From contig JAGWVO010000058.1 in the NCBI GenBank assembly GCA_018970845.1, positions 1 to 13,616 on the forward strand: a DNA stretch of 13,616 nt. Reading direction: 5' to 3'. The translations under genes and the position numbers were made by a program. This document shows, one piece after another, positions 7,696-13,616 of this stretch. The notes under the pieces are model-generated. The model worked only from the letters and a program-made list of their open reading frames with translations. It had not been told where the DNA came from and searched no databases. The number at the start of each line of letters is the position of its first letter. Within the stretch, counting starts at the first letter, position 1. The stretch is from Planctomycetota bacterium (lineage in GTDB: Bacteria > Planctomycetota > Planctomycetia > Gemmatales > Gemmataceae).

Positions 7696-9869
7696 CAGGC
7701 CACCCCCGCGAGCCATCGTTGCGGATCCACCACCTGCGCCACCGATCCCCGCACGATCGCCATGCCGCCCTCTTCCGGGCCTGTTTCCGAGACGGTGTCG
7801 ATGATCCTGCCGACAACCATGCCGACAAGGCCCGATGGCGCCCTGTGCACGACGACGGCGATCCTGTCCGGGCCTCCAGCCGAAATGTCCAGCGGACGGG
7901 TCGGCGCCGATGAGGCGTCAAACAAGGGGAGAATGCCCCCCCTGTACTGCACCACCGTGCTGTCGCCGGCCTTTTCAATTTTTTCCCGGGGGATCTCCTC
8001 GAGGCGGTCGACGGCGTCCAGGGGAATGGCCTGCAACCTGCCGTCGGTCGACTCCACCAAAAGTAGCGACCGCGACTCCACGGGCTTGGAGGCCTCGGCC
8101 ACGTCAAGCGACTCGCCGCGGCGGCCGTGGAGGCCGGCCAGCCGGGCCACGCCAACCGGATCGACAATCAACGCGATCGATCCATCGCCCAGAAGGGTGG
8201 TTCCCGAATAAGAGGGTATGCCCTTGAGCAGGCTCGGCAGCGGCTTGACAACGATTTCCTGGGAGTCGAGGATCCTGTCCACCTTCAGGGCGAACTGCCT
8301 TTTTTCGGCATGCACCACCACGACCGAAAACGCCTCCTCGAACGACTCCTCGGGGGAGCAACCGAGCACCTCGGCAGTCTCGATCAGCGGCATCAACTCC
8401 GATCGGAAACGGAGGTAGATCCCCCCCCCGACCCGCGTGACGGCCCTGATGTTTTTCTCCGTGTCGAGCCTCATGAGTTCGATGATGCCCGCCTGGGGTA
8501 TCGCCACATGCGCCGTTCCGACGCGCACGATGACGGCCTTGATGATGGCGAGGGTCAGGGGCAGCCTCAGCCTGACCGTCGTCCCCTTGCCCATGACGCT
8601 GGACAAGTCGATCGAACCGCCCATGCTTTCGATGCTTGTCTTGACGACATCCATGCCCACGCCGCGGCCGGAAACCTCGGTCACCCGGTCGGCCGTGGAG
8701 AATCCCGGCATGAAAACGAACTGCATCACCTGGCTGTCGCTCATGCGCGCGAGGTCATCGGCGCTCGCCAGCCGCTGCGACGCCACCTTGGAGCGAACCT
8801 TGGAGGCGTCGATTCCACGGCCGTCATCGGACATTTCCACCGTCACCTGCCCGGCCTCGTGGCTGGCGCGCAGCAGGATCCGCCCCTCGGCCGGCTTGCC
8901 CATCGCCAGGCGGTTCGCGGGCGGTTCGATCCCGTGGTCGACCGCGTTGCGGGCCAGGTGGGTGAGCGGCGCCTTGACCGCCTCGAGGAGCGTCTTGTCC
9001 AGTTCCGTGTCGCCTCCCTCGAGGTCGATCCGGCAATGCTTGCCGAGGTGGCGGGCCAGGTCGCGGACCATGCGCGGCAATTTCGACCAGACTCCGGAGA
9101 TCGGTTGCATGCGCGTGCGCATCACCACCTCCTGGAGTTCGCTCGTGACCAGGTTCAACTGGCGCGTCGCCGCCTGGTAGCCCGCGTCCTCGATCGACTC
9201 GGAGGCCTGAACGATGCGGTTCCGCGCCAGCACCAGTTCGCTGGCCAAGGCCATCAGGCGGTCGATCGTTTCCACGCCGATGCGGACGGTGGCCTCGGCC
9301 AGCATGCTCGCCCCCGCCGCGGCCCCCTCCGGTTCGGATGGCGCGTCGGCGACCGATGGGGGAACCACGGAGGGATGGAGCATCGCGAGCCCGGAACCCG
9401 GCTGCGCGGGGAGACCCGGCGTCGCGGGCTTGGTTTCAACCGGCTTGGCCGGCGCGGCTTGGGGCGCCGCGGGTGGAGGCTTCTTTCCAAACGATGCGAG
9501 AATCGCGGAGACATCACCGGCGGCGGACTCGTCGGTACCGGTGGACTCGATTGTCGCCAAAAGTTTCTTCAAGCCATCGACGCAGGCCAGAAGCCAGCCG
9601 AAATGCCCCGGCTCGGGAACGATTTCACCTGAACGAATCTTGGCCAGCAGGTTTTCGGCGCCGTGGCCCAGGGATTCAAGGTGCTTCAATCCCAGAAAAC
9701 CGGCACCACCCTTGATGCTGTGAAGCAAACGAAAGCAGGATTGAACGGCCTCGGCGCGCGCCGCGGGCGTGGGCCCCGACTCCATCGCGAGCATCAATTG
9801 CTCGACCTGGCCGAGGTTCTCATGCCCCTCGATCAGGAATTCCCGCAGGTTCTCGTCAATGGGCGGCAT
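7695..9869 (-). CDS. cheA: Chemotaxis histidine kinase CheA with two tandem CheW-like domains
   Basis: This 724-residue cytoplasmic kinase autophosphorylates on His50 in the Hpt domain (1-108, motif LLHSIKGGAGFLGL) and passes phosphate to receiver domains. A Pro/Ala-rich linker (about 130-190) replaces a recognisable CheY-binding P2 domain. The dimerisation domain (about 192-258) and ATPase domain follow, with N box Asn308 (HLARNAVDHGIE), G1 DDGRGID (348-354), F box GFSTADRV (389-396), G2 SGRGVGMDVV (400-409) and G3 GKGT (427-430). The regulatory CheW-like domain covers about 438-575. A second CheW-like unit follows at about 598-722 (SRSLLLVESTDGRLQAIPLDAVDRLEEI, then GGILPLFD). Enteric CheA has only one. 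The ATG at 9869 fits the family N-terminus but has no clear Shine-Dalgarno. The stop overlaps the cheW start. A nine-G run on the coding strand lies within the first CheW-like domain. Confidence 0.97.
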   Translation of the reverse strand: MPPIDENLREFLIEGHENLGQVEQLMLAMESGPTPAARAEAVQSCFRLLHSIKGGAGFLGLKHLESLGHGAENLLAKIRSGEIVPEPGHFGWLLACVDGLKKLLATIESTGTDESAAGDVSAILASFGKKPPPAAPQAAPAKPVETKPATPGLPAQPGSGLAMLHPSVVPPSVADAPSEPEGAAAGASMLAEATVRIGVETIDRLMALASELVLARNRIVQASESIEDAGYQAATRQLNLVTSELQEVVMRTRMQPISGVWSKLPRMVRDLARHLGKHCRIDLEGGDTELDKTLLEAVKAPLTHLARNAVDHGIEPPANRLAMGKPAEGRILLRASHEAGQVTVEMSDDGRGIDASKVRSKVASQRLASADDLARMSDSQVMQFVFMPGFSTADRVTEVSGRGVGMDVVKTSIESMGGSIDLSSVMGKGTTVRLRLPLTLAIIKAVIVRVGTAHVAIPQAGIIELMRLDTEKNIRAVTRVGGGIYLRFRSELMPLIETAEVLGCSPEESFEEAFSVVVVHAEKRQFALKVDRILDSQEIVVKPLPSLLKGIPSYSGTTLLGDGSIALIVDPVGVARLAGLHGRRGESLDVAEASKPVESRSLLLVESTDGRLQAIPLDAVDRLEEIPREKIEKAGDSTVVQYRGGILPLFDASSAPTRPLDISAGGPDRIAVVVHRAPSGLVGMVVGRIIDTVSETGPEEGGMAIVRGSVAQVVDPQRWLAGVA
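8421..8429 (-). repeat. Nine-base G homopolymer inside cheA
   Basis: Nine consecutive C on the plus strand, G on the coding strand, encode three glycines (Gly481-Gly483, context VGGGIYL) in the first CheW-like domain. The reading frame is intact with nine. It is the longest homopolymer I noticed in the window and could slip by one base during replication. Confidence 0.8.
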
Positions 9870-9884
9870 GAAAGGGCATCAGCC

Positions 9885-9937
9885 AAGAAGCCTGTGAAAC
9901 GCCATTAAATCAGTGAAACAGAATAAGTAGGCTTCTT
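9885..9937. repeat. Inverted repeat upstream of cheA, with an internal direct repeat
   Basis: AAGAAGCCT (9885-9893) and AGGCTTCTT (9929-9937) are perfect 9-bp inverted arms separated by 35 bases. Inside the loop GTGAAAC occurs twice (9894-9900 and 9913-9919), 19 bases apart start to start, close to two helix turns. The loop is markedly AT-rich for this window. It lies 16-68 bases before the cheA ATG, where an operator, promoter or 5' leader structure would be expected. I found no convincing -35/-10 pair. Confidence 0.55.
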
Positions 9938-9953
9938 CAAGAATATTCACCCC

Positions 9954-9989
9954 ATTTTGCCAATCTTGCGCAGACAGTCTTGGCAAAAT
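9954..9989. repeat. Inverted repeat touching the kinase stop codon
   Basis: ATTTTGCCAA (9954-9963) and TTGGCAAAAT (9980-9989) are perfect 10-bp inverted arms with a 16-base loop. The right arm ends on the last base of the kinase stop codon (9989-9991 read on the minus strand). In the minus-strand RNA it would form a stem immediately after the stop. No T run follows the stem on either side, so it is not a textbook intrinsic terminator. It could attenuate read-through into cheA or bind a regulator. Confidence 0.55.
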
Positions 9990-11905
9990 CAGCGCAACCC
10001 TAACAACTGGCGTACCGAGGATTGGACATCCTCCTCGGTGGCGTTCTTCGGAAGGATCTTGTCGACACCGGCCTGCCAGGCGGATTGAAGAATGTGATCT
10101 TCGGTTTCGCTCGTGAACATGAGGACCGGAGTCTTGGAGTTCCTGGCGTCCAGCCTGACTTTCCTGGTCACGGCCTCGCCGGTCAGGTTGGGCATGTTGA
10201 AGTCGGTGACGATCATGTCAAATGCCGAGGCTTCGATCTTTTCCACGGCCTCGGCGCCGTCCTTGGCCACCGTGATGTTGGCGAACCCCATGGCGCGAAG
10301 GGCCTTTTCGATCCGCTTGCGGGCGAAGTGGGAGTCGTCGGCAATGAGGGCGGCCATGTCGGCAACAGGCTTGGATGGCCCGCCACCCTGCTGGATCTTC
10401 CCGGCCAACTCAGCCAAGTCGGCGGCGAAACTGTTCTTCTTGATGGCCATGGCCCTGTCGATGCCGGCGACCGCCGAGGCGCCGTCGTCGTCGGATGTCA
10501 CCAGTCCGAACATGATTCCCCGGGTGGAGTCCTCCTGCCGCATCTCCTGAAGCAGTTCGACCCCGGAACCATCGGCCAGCGTTTTCGACGCCAGGACAAG
10601 GCAAACGCCGGGATGGTCGTGAAGGGCCTCCCTGGCCTGCATCATGTTCTTGGCTTTCACCACTTGGAATTGCTTGCCGAGGCTTTCAGCCTGGCTCGCC
10701 ATCCTTTTCAGGAAGAAATCGGAGGAGTCCACGACGATGACGGTGGAAACCGACTGCCCGGCGACCAGCGTTTCCGGCGAGGCGATTTCCGCCGATTCGG
10801 CCAGCGCTGCCATCCCTCCCTGCACGACCATGGTGGCGCCGTTTTCCTCGGCCGCAACCGTCGCGGCCGGTGGCGACAACTTCAGCTTGGAAAGGTCGCT
10901 GGCGACCTCGTCCATCGACTGGTATCTCTTTGAAATCTCCTTCTCGACCATCTTGCGGAAGATCGCGTCGAGCGCGGGCGGCGCGTCGGGCCGCGCCTGG
11001 CAAAGCGACGGGATCGGCTCCTTTTGGTGGGCCAGGATCTTCTGCATCTGGGTCTTGGCCTGGTAGACATTCCGGCCCGTCAGGAGATACCAAAGAGTGC
11101 ATCCGAGGCTGTAGATGTCGGCCCGGTGGTCGGCCGACTTCGTGTCCATGGCCTGCTCCGGCGCCATGAACTCCAGGGTTCCGGCGATCGTGTAAGCCTG
11201 CGTGAGGCTTTCCTGGTCGGCGTCGGCGCTGATTTCAGACTGCTCGGTGATCCGGACGAGACCCAGGTCGGCCACCTTCACGGTGCCCGACTTGTCGATC
11301 AGGAAATTCGCGGGCTTGATGTCCCGGTGGACCAACCCCTTCGAATGGACATAGGCCATGGCAACGGCGGCCTGGCGTATGGTTTCAACCGCCTCGGCTA
11401 TCGGCAGCGGCCCGCGCTTCATCACCAGCCCGGCCAAGTCGGTTCCCTCGACGAATTCCATCGCGAGGTAGTGCCCCATGGGGCCCTCGTCGGTGTAGTA
11501 GACGGCGATCACGCCCGGGTGGGCGACTTGGGCGCTTGCCTCAACCTCCCTGTTGAACCGGGCGACGCTGTCCGGGGAACCCACGAGTTCCTTCTTGAGA
11601 ACCTTGAGGGCGGCCATCCGTTTCATGCGGCGGTCGCGGGCCTTGTAGACGGCTCCCATGCCGCCGGCGCCCAGCTTGTCAAGGACGATGTAGTTGCCCA
11701 TCTGCAATTCGGCGGCGCGCCCCTCGCGCACGGCTTGCGCCTGAAAAGGCGTGAGCGCCCCGTCGCGGGAGAGGATTTCAACCGCGGCCTCATCCGTGGC
11801 AACGGGTCCCGGGACCCCGGCAAATGATTTTTCGAGTTCCTGCGCGGTGAGGATCTTGTTGTCGAGGATGTCGTGGATGGTTCCGAGGTTGGATGGAATG
11901 GTCAT
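9989..11905 (-). CDS. Hanks-type Ser/Thr protein kinase fused to two response-regulator receiver domains
   Basis: This 638-residue protein has no membrane segment, so it should be cytoplasmic. A helical N-terminal segment (1-69, LTPFQAQAVREG) resembles planctomycete kinases. The kinase domain (about 70-340) has the glycine loop KLGAGGMGAV (77-86), ATP-binding Lys101 (AALKV), catalytic HRDIKPAN (Asp195), DLG in place of DFG (Asp213), and APEQ (248-251); it appears active. A linker (about 341-386) leads to receiver 1 (about 387-505). There the phosphoacceptor position is apparently Ser440 (VLASKTLADGSG), although Asp393 and a Lys pair (489-490) remain. Receiver 2 (about 516-637) is canonical: Asp523-Asp524, phosphoacceptor Asp568 (IVTDFNMP), Thr598 and Lys620 (ILPKN). 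It starts 12 bases after pckA and lies directly upstream of cheA, so CheA could be its phosphodonor (inference). The ATG at 11905 lacks a clear ribosome site. Kinase substrates are unknown. Confidence 0.94.
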   Translation of the reverse strand: MTIPSNLGTIHDILDNKILTAQELEKSFAGVPGPVATDEAAVEILSRDGALTPFQAQAVREGRAAELQMGNYIVLDKLGAGGMGAVYKARDRRMKRMAALKVLKKELVGSPDSVARFNREVEASAQVAHPGVIAVYYTDEGPMGHYLAMEFVEGTDLAGLVMKRGPLPIAEAVETIRQAAVAMAYVHSKGLVHRDIKPANFLIDKSGTVKVADLGLVRITEQSEISADADQESLTQAYTIAGTLEFMAPEQAMDTKSADHRADIYSLGCTLWYLLTGRNVYQAKTQMQKILAHQKEPIPSLCQARPDAPPALDAIFRKMVEKEISKRYQSMDEVASDLSKLKLSPPAATVAAEENGATMVVQGGMAALAESAEIASPETLVAGQSVSTVIVVDSSDFFLKRMASQAESLGKQFQVVKAKNMMQAREALHDHPGVCLVLASKTLADGSGVELLQEMRQEDSTRGIMFGLVTSDDDGASAVAGIDRAMAIKKNSFAADLAELAGKIQQGGGPSKPVADMAALIADDSHFARKRIEKALRAMGFANITVAKDGAEAVEKIEASAFDMIVTDFNMPNLTGEAVTRKVRLDARNSKTPVLMFTSETEDHILQSAWQAGVDKILPKNATEEDVQSSVRQLLGLR

Positions 11906-11917
11906 GGTTTAGCCCGA

Positions 11918-13462
11918 CTAGGAATCTCCAGCTAGCTTACCAATTTCGCCGCGCCAACCATCGAGCTTCCCTGAAAACTTCAGGGCCAGCGCCGAGGCCT
12001 CCCGCATGTAGTCGTCGTGATTCGACCATGCCAGGCATGGGTCGAGGTGACGGGGTTCGATGCCGGCAACGGCCTTGGGCCGGCCGAGTCCGAAGACCGG
12101 ATCCCTCACCCATTCGGCCTTGGCCAGGCTGCCGTCAAGGATCCTTGAGACGATGGCCCTGGTGACGGCCAGCGGCATGCGCCGTCCGAACCCTCCACTG
12201 GCGGAACCACCCGACCAACCGGTGTTGACCAGCCAAACGCGTGAACCATGCCGGGCCAGCCGCTCGGCAAGCAGCGCGGCGTATTCGAGGGGCCGGCGTG
12301 GCAGGAAGGGGGCGCCGAAACCACTGGAGAATGTCGCGGAAACTTCCCGCACCCCCGATTCGGTGCCTCCCACCTTGGCCGTGTATCCCAGCAGGAACTG
12401 CTCGAGGGCCTGCCTCCTGTCAAGCAGGGAGACCGCCGGCAGCACCCCGAACGCGTCGCAAGTGAGGAAGAGGATGTTGCCGGGATGCCCCGCCTTGCCT
12501 CCAGGTTGGGCGGCAGCCACGCGGGAAAGCGGATAGGCCACGCGCGTGTTCTCGGTGATGGCGGAGGAATCGAAGTCGGGGATTCGGCGGACCGGATCGA
12601 GCGGAACATTCTCGAGCACGGTGCCAAAACCGATGCTGTCCCAGATGAGCGGTTCACCCTGACGGGTCAGGTGGATGGTCTTGGCGTAGCAGCCTCCCTC
12701 GAAGTTGAAGATTCCCTCGCCCGACCAGCCATGCTCGTCGTCGCCCACGAGGAGGCGCTCGGGATCGGCCGAAAGGGTGGTCTTGCCGGTGCCCGAAAGG
12801 CCGAAATACAGGGCGACATCACCCTGACTGCCGACGGTCGCGGAGCAATGCATCGGCATGACGCCGCGGCCGGGAAGCCACCAATTGAGAAAACTGAAAA
12901 CCGATTTCTTGATTTCCCCCGCGTAGCGGGTTCCCAGGATCAGCACCCTGGCCCGCTCGAGGTCGATGGCGATCAGGGGTTCATCGCCCGGACCGGGCAT
13001 GTTGCCGGCGGCGAGTATGGTGGCGTTTCTCGCCACGCCGGCCACCGGTTCGCGGAACAGGCACGCGGAGAACAGCGCCTGCCATGGCATGGGGCTGACC
13101 AGCCGAACGCCAATGGCATGGGATGAATCCGCTCCGGCGGATCCCTCGAACCCGTGAAGGCCGCCCATGGAGGCCAGTTGGCGGAGCGTTTCAGACCAAA
13201 GCGACTCGAACTCGGAGGGGGAGATCGGCTTGTTCGTCTTGCCCCAGTCCACCGAATCGTCGGAGGAGCCGCCGGAAACCAGGAATCGCCGTTCGGGGCA
13301 CCTGCCGGTGTGGCGACCGGTGTTCACGCTCAGGCTTCCCGTGTCGGTCAGTTGGCCCTCATGGGAGGCCAGGGCGCGTTCGACCAATTCGGGCGGGGTC
13401 AGGAAAGCCACCTTGGCCGGATCGAGTCCGAGGGGTTCGAGCCAACCTTTCGGGGAGTCCAT
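11918..13462 (-). CDS. pckA: Phosphoenolpyruvate carboxykinase, ATP-dependent
   Basis: This 514-residue cytoplasmic enzyme converts oxaloacetate and ATP to PEP, CO2 and ADP, the entry step of gluconeogenesis. The ATP form is shown by the kinase-1a loop GLSGTGKTTLSADPER (221-236, Lys227), the metal-binding LLVGDDEHGW (237-246), YAGEIKKSVF (180-189, Lys185 region), MPMHCSATVG (His205), the substrate-side TGRHTGRCPE (Arg54), TENTRVAYPL and LVNTGWSGG. Small departures from the usual motifs are Cys for Ser in TGRxP and Ser for Thr in GWTGG. Length is close to the family norm of about 520-540. I chose the ATG at 13462 because GAGGAAGGTGG lies just upstream and the downstream sequence matches the family start; an ATG at 13555 would add 31 unrelated residues. 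The kinase gene follows after 12 bases, indicating co-transcription. Confidence 0.97.
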   Translation of the reverse strand: MDSPKGWLEPLGLDPAKVAFLTPPELVERALASHEGQLTDTGSLSVNTGRHTGRCPERRFLVSGGSSDDSVDWGKTNKPISPSEFESLWSETLRQLASMGGLHGFEGSAGADSSHAIGVRLVSPMPWQALFSACLFREPVAGVARNATILAAGNMPGPGDEPLIAIDLERARVLILGTRYAGEIKKSVFSFLNWWLPGRGVMPMHCSATVGSQGDVALYFGLSGTGKTTLSADPERLLVGDDEHGWSGEGIFNFEGGCYAKTIHLTRQGEPLIWDSIGFGTVLENVPLDPVRRIPDFDSSAITENTRVAYPLSRVAAAQPGGKAGHPGNILFLTCDAFGVLPAVSLLDRRQALEQFLLGYTAKVGGTESGVREVSATFSSGFGAPFLPRRPLEYAALLAERLARHGSRVWLVNTGWSGGSASGGFGRRMPLAVTRAIVSRILDGSLAKAEWVRDPVFGLGRPKAVAGIEPRHLDPCLAWSNHDDYMREASALALKFSGKLDGWRGEIGKLAGDS

Positions 13463-13464
13463 GG

Positions 13465-13475
13465 CCACCTTCCTC
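13465..13475 (-). promoter_or_regulatory. Ribosome binding site that decides the pckA start
   Basis: GAGGAAGGTGG on the minus strand ends 2 bases before the ATG at 13460-13462, with the GAGG core about 9 bases upstream. It is the strongest Shine-Dalgarno match in the window and supports the shorter protein. Confidence 0.65.
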
Positions 13476-13579
13476 GACTCGCCTTGGCAAAGGCGGTCAA
13501 CCTGAGAACCGGACCAATGGAAGGGAGAGAGGCCCGCAAGAATCCATGATACCAACCGAAGGGATCCGCGCCCCCGCCT

Positions 13580-13616
13580 TCACCGGGCCAGATCCTTGTA
13601 AAGCGGCAGCAGCAGC
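13580..13616 (-). CDS. Possible C-terminal tail of an upstream gene (partial)
   Basis: Reading inward from the right edge on the minus strand, one frame encodes LLLPLYKDLAR and then TGA (13580-13582), 117 bases before the pckA start. The composition looks like a natural protein C-terminus, and it would put another gene immediately upstream of pckA on the same strand. With only eleven residues this cannot be identified and could be chance. The 117 bases between (13463-13579) show a small GCCTT/AAGGC hairpin (around 13481-13494) and the ribosome site, but no convincing promoter. Confidence 0.3.
   Translation of the reverse strand, partial: LLLPLYKDLAR

Noticed and set aside
8127..9632. Open frame of 501 codons antisense to cheA
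   Set aside because: It is a shadow of cheA codon bias: rich in Arg, Gly, His and Asp, with no recognisable motif.
12248..13126. Open frame of 292 codons antisense to pckA
   Set aside because: It lies wholly within pckA on the other strand, with no motif and no ribosome site.
13463..13555. Longer pckA start at 13555
   Set aside because: The added 31 residues do not fit the enzyme family, and a strong ribosome site directly precedes the ATG at 13462.

Overview
The window is a GC-rich, gene-dense bacterial chromosome segment with no sign of mobile DNA. It carries eight recognisable protein genes (one cut by the left edge) and possibly the last codons of a ninth at the right edge. The organism is probably a planctomycete or a close relative. 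The best clue is the Hanks-type kinase at 9989-11905, whose N-terminal 'LTPFQAQ...GNYIVLDKLGAGGMG' segment and catalytic core look like the abundant planctomycete kinases. Weak or missing Shine-Dalgarno sequences before several genes fit that but do not prove it. I saw no rRNA, tRNA, CRISPR array or insertion sequence, and no stretch over 300 bases lacks a gene.

Left third, plus strand (1-4080): the end of a YhaM-like HD-domain gene is followed after 24 bases by glgB (glycogen branching enzyme) and after 16 more by glgA (glycogen synthase). The spacing suggests one transcript. The HD domain has lost several of its metal-binding residues.

Right two thirds, minus strand (13462 down to 4086): transcription order is pckA (ATP-dependent PEP carboxykinase), then 12 bases, a Ser/Thr kinase fused to two response-regulator receiver domains, then 119 bases, cheA, a 1-base overlap, cheW, 162 bases, a membrane chemoreceptor (MCP), 19 bases, and cheB. 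The last gene converges on glgA with only 5 bases between the stop codons.

Working model (inference): the MCP, CheW, CheA and CheB form a compact chemosensory array. No cheY, cheR or cheD lies in the window. The nearest candidate target for CheA phosphoryl groups is the second receiver domain of the kinase, which has all canonical residues, while the first receiver lacks the phosphoacceptor Asp. This would make a two-component-to-Ser/Thr-kinase relay, located between glycogen synthesis and gluconeogenesis genes. CheB's own receiver is also degenerate, so methylesterase feedback may not use normal phosphorylation. The 119-base kinase-cheA gap holds two inverted repeats and a direct repeat in a locally AT-rich stretch, and is the most likely regulatory site of the cluster.
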